A stretch of DNA of 64,000 nucleotides from Littorina saxatilis (GCF_037325665.1 NC_090245.1:105521309-105585308); one strand, 5' to 3'; counted from the stretch's first letter, positions 49,762-61,799 are shown. Notes: a model not told the origin generated them from the sequence alone. Numbers and translations are program-made.

Positions 49762-52700
49762 GTGAGTGTGTTTACCAAAGTTGAAATGCACTGTTTGTTA
49801 TATTGCTGTGAATGCGAACAACATACGCTTCCAAACATGCACGAACAAGCTTTTCCTCCCGACATTTTTGTTTTGTTTCTGAATCTGTTATTGAAAAATC
49901 AGTGAATACTCTTCTTGTTGGAAGTTTTGTCAGCGGTGTTGTTCTCTAGGATTGTCTGGCTGATGGGTGCAAACGTCAAGACAATAATTTGCTTTTTTGC
50001 TTTGTCAACGGGTCTTGAAGCGTGGGTCGGTGTTATTGCAAACAAGTTGTGGCTTGCCTAATCTGTTCGAACTTCAGTTTCCGCTCTGGCGTTGTTGAGA
50101 CCAGACCTGACAACTGACATGTCTGGCAAGGCCAGTACCGCCATAACTCTTCTCTGGTGGTGTCGGTGTATCGCTCCTGCTAATAGTGCTAAAGATACTG
50201 GAGAGTTTTTATACGTGAAAACTGCCAGAGTTCTTGTGGAAGGCGGTACGCCAAAATTGCCAGGACATTCAACTGAACTCGGAAACGCTGAAAGTGAACA
50301 TTACTGTGTGTGAATTCCTTTGTATCGACGGTTCGCTGAACAGTACATGTAAGTCATTAGGCTAAGGTTGTACATGTACCAGCATTTCATACTGTTCAAA
50401 ACGGTTCAAAAATATTAAAAGTAAAACAGTTTAACAATAACAGTTTGTGCCATTAACACTCAGTCATTCTCAGTCATATGCCTGGCCTGGACATGTCCTC
50501 AACAGTCGAACGATACATTTTTCTGTTCTTGGTTCTGTTAAAGTGTTAACTGTTGGGAGTGTCTCGGGATCCGGAGCCCCCAGGCTTGGGTACCGGCAGT
50601 CCCCAGTATCTCAATAAATAGACTTTCCTATTTTTCACATATCGGTCAGCTTGCCTTCTTAGCTCAGTCGGTAGTGATATGCGCTAGAGATGAGGTCGCC
50701 GGTTCGATCGTTGCCGGTCCATTTTTATTTTTTCTATTTAAAAAAAATCTGTTTAACTTAACATAGAAACAAACAAAAAACAACAAACATGTTTTATTTA
50801 TGGCAAAAGATAAATCTACTTTGCATCGGGACACTTCGACAGAATCTCGCTGACACCTGCGAACAAACCGCATATTTCTCGCTACGGTCAGTCGCTCATC
50901 AGTAACCACATTGTTGCCGAAATACTACACGTCTTTGTGAATCCAACACTGATTATTATCAATCTTTCTCCACAGTTCTTTGAATTGAACAGCGAACATC
51001 CTACACAATCACAAAATAATGATTTACAGGGTGAGTGCCGGTTCCTGAGCCTGGGGGCTCGAGCACCGACTCACCAGTGCTTGAACCCCCAGGCTCGGGA
51101 TCCAGCTCGCCGGTTCTCCAACCACAGCCTAACTGTTATTTGCTTCAGGTTTAACATTTTAGTTGTGTAATGTTCTTTATCCGAGTATTGTTACGGTATT
51201 TGAATCTCGATATGTTACTGTAACTAAGTGTGACCTAACAAGTGCAACTGCTACAGACTACTCACAGCAGTAGACATTTCCAAATTATTTCACTTAGTTA
51301 CAGGGAAACCTTTCTAGGATATGTCTGGAGCTCACACAAGACTAATTAGGTTTCTTATTACCTGAACTTGTGTCTGCTTGGAGTACTACATTGCACATTC
51401 TTTTTGTTTTTTTACTGGGTGTTTGTAAGTTGGACAATGACAGGCCGAGTTCTTGGTGTAATTGCAAACTACATTTCTGTGGCCGATTCCTCCCCCCACA
51501 TGTTGACTGAGGGGTAATTTTGTTCATCTCCTCTTCTCTTGAAGTATAATTTATATAACAGGGCCTAGCATTGTAAGCCGTTCTGCGTACTTTACGCCGA
51601 AATAACATCACCAGTACGCGGAACTCGATTTGGTGTACGCCGAAATGCAAAAACCTGTTATTCCCAAACAGTCCCACTCACTCCCAGCTTTCGTTTTGTG
51701 CGCCGTTCGGTTCAATTCTCAATCGGTTTGACAGTTTGCTTGAGCACGCACTTCCTCTGGCATCGCGCGAGCATGCTTTGTGCCGGTGTTTTGTGGCTCT
51801 TGACTTGAAATAATGTCTCGAAGCAACATTGTTGAACGTGGTCAGCCATTCAGTGACAAAGAATCCAGGTATTCCTGGAAGTGGGAATGGCTGGATTTCG
51901 TTCCGAAGGCAAGTCAGAAGAAGTAATGTGCCGATACGGACAATGGCATAATTTAGTTGCTCAATCTTCTTTTGTAAGCTGAACTCACTTTTTCCAATGC
52001 TAGGCCCTGATGTGATATAAAGGTTCTATAAGGATTTGTTGTTGTTGCAGGCCAGAAAAGCGGGCAGCAGCACAGACTCCAAGATGAACGACAACATAGA
52101 CGCCACGGTCCCAAGCAAGGCAGCCATGGAACAGGCAATGGGCTCTCGGTTTGCTCTAGGGGACATCGGCAACATTGGAGCCAAAGTCTCCAGTCTCACC
52201 CTTGACCCTCTCAAGAAAAATGGTGCTATCAAGAAGGAAATCTTGGGTCAACAGCCTGCAATCACACGTCAGAAGACGATAACACGGCGAGCTCTAGCCC
52301 AAGCAGTAACCATGGCACCCCCTGCTGCTCCAGCAGTCACGGCAGCAACATCCCTGAGCTCTCTCAGCACCAGCGTCAAGGCCACAGCGCTTAAGACAGA
52401 GGTCTACTGTGACTTCAAGGTATATATTGGTTTACTTAGAGCAGAAGATTTTAAATTTTCACTTTGGTGATTGAATCAGCATTGCTCAGATTTTGGCAAA
52501 TGCTAAAAACCTATTAAAAGTATGTTCATTTAGCAACATGCCATAACTAATATTACATTTACCTTTCGCCATCCTTTCTTGGTGCTGCTCATGAAGAGAT
52601 AAGTTCATGCTACATATCATTGACCTCTTTGGTGGTTGTAAGTCCTAGCCCGGTCAAATATTCAATTTAGCTTTTGTGAGATGTTCACTAGTTGTAGTGT

Positions 52701-55700
52701 AACTAAGAGTAAGAACCTCCCCTGGTGAAATTCAGCTTTAGTTGGATGTGAACTGATTTTACCTTTCTCCCAGGAGCCGGCAGTGATAGTGGAGCCAGTC
52801 CCAGCCTCAGTGATGCCAGTGGCTCCTATGGACATTTCTGAGGATCGAGCTGATGCCTTCTCTCGAGCTCTGGTGCCTGTGGAAGACATTGACGCCAATG
52901 ACCATGACAATCCCCAGCTGGTCAGCGAGTATGTCTGTGATATCTACGACTACATGCACCAGATGGAGGCGAGTCTACAGCGAAGTTTGCCATTTTATCT
53001 GTTGGAGTCAGGGTGGGGATGTAGCTCAGTCGGTAGCGCGCTGGATTTGTATCCAGTTGGCCGCTGTCAGCGCGAGTTCGTTCCCACGTTCGGCGAGAGA
53101 TTTATTTCTCAGAGTCAACTTTGTGTGCAGACTCTCCTCGGTGTCCGAACACCCCCGTGTGTACACGCAAGCACAAGACCAAGTGCGCACGAATAAGATC
53201 CTGTAATCCATGTCAGAGTTCGGTGGGTTATAGAAACACAAAAATACCCAGCATGCTTCCTCCGAAAGCGGCGTGTGGCTGCCTAAATGGCAGGGTAAAA
53301 ACGGTCATACACGTAAAAACTGTGGGAGTTTCAGCCCATGAACGAACAATCACCTGTTGTGTCTGCAGTTGTTTTTTGTATTGAGTGGATCCTTTTTGAC
53401 TCGCATGCGAACCAAAAGTGAGTCTATGTACTCACCCGAGTCGTCCGTCCGTCCGGAAAACTTTAACGTTGGATATTTCTTGGACACTATTCAGTCTATC
53501 AGTACCAAATTTGGCAAGATGGTGTATGATGACAAGGCCCCCAAAAACATACATAGCAGCTTGACCTTGCTTCAAGGTCAAGGTCGCAGGGGCCATAAAT
53601 GTTGTCTAAAAAACAGCTATTTTTCACATTTTCTCTGAAGTTTTTGAGATTGAATACCTCACCTATATATGATATATAGGGCAAAGTAAGCCCCATCTTT
53701 TGATACCAGTTTGGTTTACCTTGCTTCAAGGTCAAGGTCACAGGAGCTCTTCAAAGTTGGATTGTATACATATTTTGAAGTGACCTTGACCCTGAACTAT
53801 GGAAGATAACTGTTTCAAACTTAAAAATTATGTGGGGCACATGTTATGCTTTCATCATGAGACACATTTGGTCACATATGGTCAAGGTCACTTTGACCCT
53901 TATGAAATGTGACCAAAATAAGGTAGTGAACCACTAAAAGTGACCATATCTCATGGTAGAAAGAGCCAATAAGCACCATTGTACTTCCTATATCTTGAAT
54001 TAACAGCTTTGTGTTGCATGACCTTGGATGACCACATGTATTTTGGTAGGAAAAATGTGTAAAGCAGTTCTTAGTGTATGATGTCATTGCTAGGTTTAGG
54101 TCAAGCATGTGAGTCGTATGGGCTTTGCCCTTCTTGTTGGGAGATGGATGTTGTGCTGAGGTTTGGATGTTGTAAACCTGGTTCATCTTTCAATGAGATT
54201 GTTTTAGTTTTCAGCTAGGTTTTTGTAGCCTCCAAAAGTCATATTTTCTTCGAAGACTTACAAGGATTTGTTCCCGCAGTGGGGCACTGCGGTTATGAAA
54301 TTAAAGGCCCCTCCTGTTTTTGGAACCGCAGGAGCTTTCTAGTTTGCTGTTATGTAGATTTTTGGTTCCTCTTTTCTGTCATGCTCTCTTTTTCTTCATG
54401 AATTTTTTTCTGCCTTCTTGCTCATTCACCTGTATTTTTTCCAAAAATCTCTTCTCTTGCCGCTTGTCTCGCGATTCATGTATAGTTTAATCTGTTAGTG
54501 TTCTGATGTAAGCCCAGCAGTAGATAGGTTAAGCCTATTTTAACATACTGGAAACTGGTAATCTTCCAGTAGGTATTAATTTAGTTTTACTAAAGCCTGC
54601 TGGGACACAAGTAATGGGTTAGTGCATTTGTAAACAGGAATCGCTTGACAAGTGGCCCCCTTCATCCCCCCCCTTCCTCGTCCTGATATGGCTCTGCGTA
54701 GTCGGCTGGACGTTAAGCAACAAATAAACAAACAAACAAACAAGGATTTGTCTTAAAGTAAACTCTTTTTTTTTACAAGTAAACTGACCTGTTTACCCTT
54801 ACGATTTTGGCGTAATTTATTAAATAATATGCCATTCCGCTATCCTTGTCAAGACTACGATTTTCATAAATAAAAAAAATGTAAAAAAAAAAGTTTTACA
54901 TGTTTGGCATTGGGTTTTTTTTTCAATGGCAAAATGGGGTGAAAAAGCACAGGACTGACAAGAGATCATGTCTGTCTGATGAGACGCTGGAGAGCCTTCT
55001 AGTGGTGAAGTCTCGCCCTCACTCATTCGGCAAGCGCAAAAGTACAGTAGAGAAGCGCTTGACACACTGAAAAAGGCCTACTACGAGCAAAAGAAAAGGA
55101 ATCGGTGATGCATGTGCTTTTGATGTGATCTTCTTTGAAATTATGATGACTACAAAAACTGACTGTTTTGTTTGTGAATGATGGATATATGTTCATGATT
55201 GCGTTTCGCAGACACAGTTGTCATGTGCGTTGTAATTGGCGACGAATGCTGGATGATTACTATTTTTGTGCCAGGATTACTATTTTTGGGGCTGAGCATT
55301 ACTCCATAACACTTATGGGGGTAAACAGGTCTGAGTAAAGTGCATAATTGGGGACTGGATGCTGCATTTTAAACTTTCTGAGTGAACCGATTGTTGCTTT
55401 ATTCCACAGAAGCGACTGTTTGTGCGCCATCACTACCTTGACGGGGCAGACATCACGGGCAAGATGCGGTCGATTCTGGTTGACTGGTTGTGTCAGGTAC
55501 ATCACCGCTTCCACTTGCTGCAAGAGACCCTCTATCTCACTGTTGCCATCATTGATCGATACCTGCAGGTAACTACCCAACCTCTGTCATGTCACCTTGA
55601 GCCATACTGTGCCAGCAGACAAGTTTTCAGCAGTTTTGACTTGCCGGAGCAATTAGGAGTCCTATTAATGAGCAGCGCTAGGTCGGTCGGCTCAAAACGA

Positions 55701-58700
55701 ATCAAATCATTACGCCAATTTTCCAAATCTTACTCCTAGGTTTTGATCTTGAGGCGGGACAAAAGTTTACCAGCGTATATATATATTAAGTCACAGGATA
55801 GAATTAGAATGATTGCTGAAGATTTATCACTGCTGAAAATATCCACTGAGCCATTGAGAAAACCATGCAAATCGAGCAAGATTTGGTCTTCTCCCGTCTT
55901 TTTTTCCCTTTCGTGTTTGTTTTCTTTATTTTCTGTAGTTTTGACTCCAACTAGCATAAACTGGTTTTCCTGATCTTGCTCTTATATGATCGCTGTTTCT
56001 GATTTTCAGGAGAAACCTGTGATTCGAAACAAGCTACAACTAGTCGGAGTGACAGCTATGCTGCTAGCTTCCAAGTACGAGGAAATGTTTGCTCCAGAAG
56101 TTGCAGATTTTGTTTACATCACAGACAATGCCTACTCAAAGGCAGACATTCGTGAAATGGAACGTGATATACTCAGGACTTTAAACTTTTCCTTTGGAAA
56201 GCCATTGTGTCTTCATTTTCTGAGGAGAAATTCAAAAGCAGGACAGGTAAGAATGACATGTGCTATACATGCTGATTCCCTCCCTTTTGGAGGGTTTGTG
56301 TGGTGGAGGCAGCGTGGCTGCCAGTGATGTAACCGTATGGAAACAATATTGTTTAAGTTGGCAGGTAAATTATGCTTGTTGGTAACTGATGCTTTACCAG
56401 CAGAGCTGCCAAATGTTATGCATTCAACGTAGTATTGAAGACATATTGCTGCACTGTTAGGCCAAGCTTAGAATTGCTACAGTCACAATCGTGCAACAGT
56501 TTGCTCTTTCTTGCGAGTCCTGGGACTCATTTCTGATTCTCACTCCATGTAGCAGTCCAGTTTTGTGGCATAAAACATATTCCACACTGCAAAATGGCAC
56601 TGCAGACAGTATTGGCCATTATGACTACTACATTAAAGCACCAAATGTAAATTATTACACTTAGGCTTCACAAGGGTTGGCAGGGCTGTACCAGTGATTA
56701 CTAACATTTCCAGACATTGACACTATTGGTTCAAGAATTAATGGCATTTGCACAACCCCCCGCGGGTTAGGGGGAGTCCCATATTGGTTGGGACGAGAAA
56801 GAATTTACCCGATGCTACCCAGCATGTCGTAAGAGGCGACTAACAGGTTCTGTTTCTCCTTTTACCCTTGTTAAGTGTTTCTTGTATAGAATATAGTCAA
56901 TGTTTGTAAAGATTTTAGTCAAGCAGTATGTAAGAAATGTTAAGTCCTTTGTACTGGAAACTTGCATTCTCCCAGTAAGGTCATATATTGTACTACGTTG
57001 CAAGCCCCTGGAGCAATTTTTGAGTCACTTGAGAAAAAGTGACTATGTAATCGGTCAGTGTTAGTCTGTCCGGCCGGCCGGCCGGCCGGCCGGCCGTAGA
57101 CACCACCTTAACGTTGGACTTTTCTCGGAAACTATCAAAGCGATCGGGCTCATATTTTGTTTAGTCGTGACCTCCAATGACCTCTACACTTCTAACGATG
57201 GTTTCGTTGACCTTTGACCTTTTTCAAGGTCACAGGTCAGCGTCAAAGGAAAAATTAGACATTTTATATCTTTGACAAAGTTCATCGGATGTGATTGAAA
57301 CTTTGTAGGATTATTCTTTACATCAAAGTATTTACATCTGTAGCCTTTTACGAACGTTATCAGAAAAACAAGGGAGATAACTAGCCTTTTCTGTTCGGCA
57401 ACACACAACTTAACGTTGGGCTTTTCTCGGAAACTATAAAAGTGACCGGGCTCAAATTTTATGTGAACGTGACTCATTGTGTTGTGAATAGCAATTTCTT
57501 CCTGTCCATCTGATGCCTCATATAATATTCAGAACTGCGAAAGTGACTCGATCGAGCGTTTGCTCTTCTTGTTTTATTAGTGCTTTTGTGAACAAGAAAC
57601 AATTAACAAGTGGCTCTATCCCATCTACCCCCTTTCCCCTATCCCATCTCCCCCCTTTCGCCGTCGGGATATAACCTTAAATGGTTGAAAACAACGTTAA
57701 ACACCAAATAAAGAAAGAAAAGGCATTTGCACATAAAACGGCCAGTCTGTTTATCTTCACAAAGTATTTGAGTTTCAGGATGCTTCTATCCTCTTATTCT
57801 ATGTAAAGCCTAGACAGATCTGGGGTGATTTTCAACATGTTGTGCATGAGAAAAAAGCACCTTGAACAAAGGAACCGTATGGAATGGTTTATTGAGTCAC
57901 TTGAGAAAAAGTGACTCTATGTAATCGGTCAGTGTTAGTCTGGCCGGCCGGCCGTCCGTAGACACCACCTTAACGTTGGACTTTTCTCGGAAACTATCAA
58001 AGCGATCGGGCTCATATTTTGTTTAGTCATGACCTCTACACTTTAACGATGGTTTTGTTGACCTTTGACCTTTTTCAAGGTCACAGGTCAGCGTCAAAGG
58101 AAAAATTAGACATTTTATATCTTTGACAAAGTTCATCGGATGTGATTGAAACTTTGTAGGATTATTCTTTACATCAAAGTATTTACATCTGTAGCCTTTT
58201 ACGAACGTTATCAGAAAAACAAGGGAGATAACTAGCCTTTTCTGTTCGGCAACACACAACTTAACGTTGGGCTTTTCTCGGAAACTATAAAAGTGACCGG
58301 GCTCAAATTTTATGTGAACGTGACTCATTGTGTTGTGAATAGCAATTTCTTCCTGTCCATCTGATGCCTCATATAATATTCAGAACTGCGAAAGTGACTC
58401 GATCGAGCGTTTGCTCTTCTTGTTCTAGGTTCTCTTGACATTGTCATGTTTTACAGGTTGATGCTACGAAGCATACATTAGCAAAGTACATGATGGAGCT
58501 GACCATAACGGAGTATGACATGGTCCACTTGCCGCCCTCCCAGATAGCTGCTGCTGCCCTGTACCTCTCCATAAAGCTGCTGGACAACTCTCCATGGGTG
58601 AGTTGGACTTTTGCATTGACAGCACCATTGTTCATTGAAAGGGGGTGGGGGGGTATTCAATATATATCTCTGGTCTGTAGTCTTATTCAGTTATCAACAT

Positions 58701-60468
58701 TTAGTATTTGACCATGAGTTATGACCTTGCAGTTGAACTTGGACTAGATCAGTAGATGTGTTTGTCAGTAACTTTCCATTTTATTTTGCGTTTTGTATCA
58801 TTTAGGCCAAGAAAAAAAATTATTCCCCCTCCAATGTCATATTTGAAGGTGTGAGATTATGTGCTATTGCTTGACTGAATGATTAATCACGACTCAAGCG
58901 TTCTTTTTTTATTTACCTTGTCTGAAAAAAAGCCTTATTCAGAGTTCTATGGCTTTACATCATACAATTCTATAAAGACTGAAGTGTATTTACTTTCACT
59001 CAGTGTGGTTAGTTGTAGGGAAAGATTTGTTTGTGTGTGGTTACAGTAATTGACTGTTTTGTCAACAGACGGAAACACTGGCATACTACAGCACATACAG
59101 TGAGGACCACCTCCAGCCTTTGGCTACCAAGTTGGCGGGTCTGGTCCACAAGGCTGAAACAAGCAAGCTCACTGTAAGTTCCTGTTACTTCTCTTTGACC
59201 CGCTTGAGAAATTAGGGAGTCATAGTCATAAGTATGGTTTGGATGTGCAGGGATGTTGCTACAAATTCATACCTATATGACAAATGTCCTGAGTTCTTCA
59301 GCATCAATAGGACATTTGACTGCTTTCAGAAAGTGTAATGGGACATTATGAATTTGCGCCAAACAGCTTATAACACATTCCATGGAATTGTTCCAAAGTC
59401 ATGCGCACACACACGCGCGCGCGCGCTGTAGAACATACACATAATATAGTAAATACATCAACACAGTGTGCGTATAATGTTGTATTTGTTCAGTTTCAAA
59501 GAAACCACAAAAAAGAAACCAACATGAACAACTTCAGAGCTCTTACTTTGATTACAAACTGCATGATTTGGATAAAAGTTGAAAAACAAAATGATCGGTT
59601 TGATCTAATGCTGATCTTTTGCAGGCTTTAGGGTTTTTTCAGCGGCATAATTCAGTGCTTCGTCTTGTATCGAAAACAAAAGCAGACGACAAATTTAGTC
59701 AGTTGGAGTTGTCTCCCGTACTCCTGTAGCATGCACTGATCTAAAAAAAAAATCCACTATTTTTAGATCAGTGCGCTGCACCGAGACGGTTATACCCAAA
59801 CGGCGCATACCGCAAACGGTTTGGGAATTCCCGACAAAAGAAAATATCCGCACGCGGCACTGGCAACTTCAGTGTCAGCTGAACACGAGAGCGTTCGGTC
59901 TTTTAGAAGATTTGTATCTTGAAATGAAAATTAACAAATATTGCGCCGCCCGAAGGAATGGAGTACATATCGGACAATGACCACGCTCGGGCTAAAACTA
60001 TAGGACATCTGACCGACATGCGGCAATGTGAATCGGACATTTGGGATTTTCATCGTTATATGTCAGATGTCCGACGCCTAACGACATCCCTGGATGTGTG
60101 GACAAACTGTACAAAATTAGTTTTCTTAGCCATGATAAAGCTAGATCTTTGAAACGATTTACACTTTCAGGGTTTGGTACCTGTTAAACCTGTGAGTCTG
60201 TTTTCAAGAGTGCTGCCAGGTGTCAGATCAGGCCTGGAGGACAGATATAAATTGTCATCTTTAGACATGGATGTGTCTGTGCACTTTTATATTTAGGTGG
60301 AAGGGATCTGTTGTATATTGTGGATTACTTATTTGTCTAAAAATCAATGTTTTGTTTATCACACAGGCCATTCGCACCAAGTACAGTACATCCAAGCTGA
60401 TGAAGATCAGTCAGATCCCTGAGCTCAAGTCGCCCCTCATCACAGAACTTGCAGGCCAGGCTTCTTGA
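49738..60468 (+). CDS. Cyclin B, complete gene, 8 coding exons, 443 residues
   Basis: Spanning entry; coding exons are 49738-49761, 52051-52419, 52774-52968, 55410-55568, 56010-56246, 58457-58597, 59069-59173 and 60367-60468, all joined in phase 0. Cyclin B activates CDK1 to drive entry into mitosis and is destroyed through APC/C at anaphase. Seen: a canonical destruction box RFALGDIGN at residues 41-49; a variable linker rich in Ala and Pro; the first cyclin box with MRSILVDW (215-222) and [18 protein letters not shown]; then [16 protein letters not shown]; the cyclin-B signature FLRRNSK (319-325); and the C-terminal cyclin fold with [13 protein letters not shown]. Length and motif order are normal for a B-type cyclin, and FLRRNSK argues against cyclin A. 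Introns hold several SINEs and B/C elements; intron 3 has a GC donor. Confidence is high for all exons except the 24-base first one. Confidence 0.95.
50655..50730 (+). repeat. tRNA-like sequence (SINE head or tRNA pseudogene) in cyclin B intron 1
   Basis: CTTAGCTCAGTCGGTAG (A box) and GCCGGTTCGATCGTTG (B box) are followed by a T-rich stretch. The stems do not fold convincingly into a full cloverleaf, and the target-site duplication was not found. Confidence 0.4.
52051..52419 (+). CDS. Cyclin B exon 2: destruction box and N-terminal linker
   Basis: Acceptor TTGTTGTTGCAG, 123 codons, donor AAG followed by GTATAT. Encodes residues 9-131. The destruction box RFALGDIGN fits RxxLxxIxN exactly. The rest is basic and Ala/Pro/Ser/Thr-rich, as is usual for the disordered N-terminal arm that also carries localisation and phosphorylation sites. 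Confidence 0.93.
52774..52968 (+). CDS. Cyclin B exon 3, ends at a GC donor
   Basis: Acceptor CTTTCTCCCAG, 65 codons (residues 132-196). Includes acidic [20 protein letters not shown] and ends YDYMHQME, the helix that precedes the cyclin box. No GT donor keeps the frame. The bases after GAG are GCGAGT, a good GC-type donor, and ending there makes the step from ME to RHHYLDG the same length as in human cyclin B1. Reading on instead gives a tail that runs into a SINE. Confidence 0.85.
53016..53345 (+). mobile_element. tRNA-derived SINE in cyclin B intron 3
   Basis: The head GATGTAGCTCAGTCGGTAGC with an anticodon-like loop TTTGTAT and the tail (GAAAGCGGCGTGTGGCTGCC, GTAAAAACGGTCATACACG) match family S3. 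It starts about 45 bases after the GC donor of exon 3. Confidence 0.8.
53398..54136 (+). mobile_element. Family C element, copy C2, in cyclin B intron 3
   Basis: Starts GACTCGCATGCGAACCAAAA then GTGAGTC and ends CATGTGAGTCGTATGGGCTT with the hairpin GGGCTTTGCCC then TTCTTG. T flanks both sides. It contains several TCAAGGTCA motifs in both orientations. Confidence 0.7.
54272..54739 (+). mobile_element. SINE S1, copy c, in cyclin B intron 3
   Basis: Flanked by ACAAGGATTTGT at 54260-54271 and 54740-54751. Begins TCCCGCAGTGGGGCACTGCG and ends in (AAAC)n. Very similar to copies a and b. Confidence 0.92.
55410..55568 (+). CDS. Cyclin B exon 4: start of cyclin box
   Basis: Acceptor TTTATTCCACAG, 53 codons (residues 197-249), donor CAG followed by GTAACT. 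Contains [20 protein letters not shown] and [18 protein letters not shown], the first helices of the cyclin fold that contact CDK1. Confidence 0.95.
56010..56246 (+). CDS. Cyclin B exon 5: cyclin box core and FLRRNSK signature
   Basis: Acceptor CTGATTTTCAG, 79 codons (residues 250-328), donor CAG followed by GTAAGA. Carries [39 protein letters not shown] and [12 protein letters not shown], the last being diagnostic for B-type cyclins. Confidence 0.96.
56755..57721 (+). mobile_element. SINE-like S5 copy interrupted by B1 (cyclin B intron 5)
   Basis: Flanked by GGCATTTGCACA at 56743-56754 and 57722-57733. The element (CATGTCGTAAGAGGCGACTA near the head, AAATAAAGAAAGAAA tail) is split at about 57021, where B1 (57022-57571) has inserted. 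The uninterrupted sequence can be read at 18353-18865. Confidence 0.85.
57022..57571 (+). mobile_element. Family B element, copy B1 (nested in S5)
   Basis: Starts GAGTCACTTGAGAAAAAGTG and ends AAGTGACTCGATCGAGCGTT then TGCTCTTCTTG. A (CCGG)n block lies at about 57070-57096. Flanked by T. Confidence 0.82.
57894..58422 (+). mobile_element. Family B element, copy B2
   Basis: Same ends as B1, 529 bases, shorter CCGG block. It ends 34 bases before cyclin B exon 6, so it lies next to that exon's acceptor region. Confidence 0.82.
58457..58597 (+). CDS. Cyclin B exon 6: second cyclin fold
   Basis: Acceptor TGTTTTACAG, 47 codons (residues 329-375), donor TGG followed by GTGAGT. Encodes [36 protein letters not shown] and [11 protein letters not shown], matching the cyclin C-terminal domain of B-type cyclins. 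Confidence 0.95.
59069..59173 (+). CDS. Cyclin B exon 7
   Basis: Acceptor TTTTGTCAACAG, 35 codons (residues 376-410), donor ACT followed by GTAAGT. Encodes [17 protein letters not shown] and [16 protein letters not shown], as expected near the end of a cyclin B. Confidence 0.94.
59234..60366. other. Cyclin B intron 7, little recognised
   Basis: A 13-base inverted pair lies at 59739-59780 (CACTGATCTAAAA; TTTTTAGATCAGTG) around an A-rich loop. Also a short AC/GC block at 59405-59428. Confidence 0.45.
60367..60468 (+). CDS. Cyclin B exon 8 and stop
   Basis: Acceptor TTATCACACAG, 33 codons (residues 411-443) and TGA at 60466-60468. Encodes [20 protein letters not shown], the conserved C-terminal motif of B-type cyclins, and finishes ELAGQAS. 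Confidence 0.95.
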   Translation, partial: AIRTKYSTSKLMKISQIPELKSPLITELAGQAS

Positions 60469-61795
60469 TTGGTCTTCATGTCTCTCCACCTCACTCCTAA
60501 GGTGCTGACACTGCTGCCCTGGGGGTGCAGAACATCAGTCAGCAGTGCTCCCATGTGCTGCGGGCATCTGACTTGCAGACAAGCCAGTCTGGTGCCTGGC
60601 TGGTGTTCCAATCATCGCCGTCTCGGCGGGTTGGTGCCTACAGCTGTCTCCCAGTTGATTGTTACCACCTTCCTTCAACTGCCCTCTCTAGGCTTTTATC
60701 CACTGCCTCAGCGTATCCTGCGCTGATGTGACAACAGCATAGTGGATACCTTCAAATGCTGGCAACCTTTCCTGAAAAGTTCAACTTTTCACCATATTTC
60801 CATCCTGAAAAATGGTAAACATTCCGTTGAAACCTACATTGACCCAAAGAAAGACTGCTCTACAGGCCTGTTGTGTCTGTACCGGTACCGTCCTGTTTCC
60901 TGTCCATCCTTGGAATGGAGATCTGTGACTGCATGTTATTTGCCTTCATCCAACTGGTAGAGAACTGTGATACTCTGCCTGAACAGAGATTAGTGCCTGA
61001 CTGAGTGTGGATGTGTAGTACTTGCTAGTCTGAGTGAGAATTTTTAGGGTTTCTCCGGTCCCTTCGAAGTTTACCAGAACCTCCTGTGGGCATTGTTTAC
61101 TGGCTTTGTTAGTGACGTTGCATCATCTTGCGTGCAACTGTTGACAAGCACAATCATGTGTGTGAGAAATTTTCAACAAGACATTCGGTCACTCCTACCT
61201 TTTTATTTTTACTCATTTTTATTGGTGTCTTCCATCTTTCTAGCAGCAGAAGAGTGATGTGTGTGTTTGTAGCTCTTGAAGTGACATTGCTTCTCAACTT
61301 GTACATACAATTTAATTTAATCAACTCCACGTGGTAGATGTTTGTGCACCAAAAAAATGACATTGTAAGGTTGTGTCAAACCATCTCTCTTTAGCTGCTG
61401 GGAAAGGACCTTGTTGGAAGTCTCATTCAGCGTCATGAATGAACTTGTGTATGAATATATTTTAACATGTAGATCGAGTGTAACCTCTTTCTGTTTGAAT
61501 GTCTGCCTAGTATTCACAAACCAGTGCCTTCGAAGCGAGTGAATGTTTTGCATTGGAGGCAGCGATTCTGAATGCTTGTGTGTAAGTATGCGTTTTAGAA
61601 CTTTATCCTCAGGAGCTTCTGGTTAACTCCCACGGACAGAACCAAGTTGGATGGAGGACATACACATGCATTGTTACCGTAAATAGTTGATATATATATA
61701 TGGTGTTTGCATGCTTGCATGATATTTTCCAAGTAATGTTTTACTCTTTTAAAAGCTGCTGTATTCTGTCAATAAAGCATTTGAAGACAAATTTT
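60469..61795 (+). promoter_or_regulatory. Cyclin B 3' UTR with cytoplasmic-polyadenylation-like motifs
   Basis: There is no convincing ORF between the stop and AATAAA at 61771-61776. TTTTACT at 61739-61745, 26 bases before the AATAAA, resembles a non-consensus CPE. TTTTAT occurs at 61201-61206 and 61217-61222, further upstream. Maternal cyclin B mRNAs are classic CPE-controlled messages. The function here is inferred. Confidence 0.5.
61771..61776 (+). terminator. Probable cyclin B polyadenylation signal AATAAA
   Basis: First AATAAA after the stop codon that sits in a U-rich setting (TCTGTCAATAAAGCATTTG), about 1.3 kb downstream of the last exon. Confidence 0.6.
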
Positions 61796-61799
61796 AAAA

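Noticed and set aside
51813-51869. ATG at 51813 with a GTATTC donor as cyclin B exon 1
   Set aside because: The splice phase would put exon 2 out of frame; 49738-49761 fits in phase and has the promoter block upstream.
57070-57096. (CCGG)n block as a CpG-island promoter
   Set aside because: It is a simple repeat inside family B and expands in B1 only; B2 and B3 have shorter blocks.
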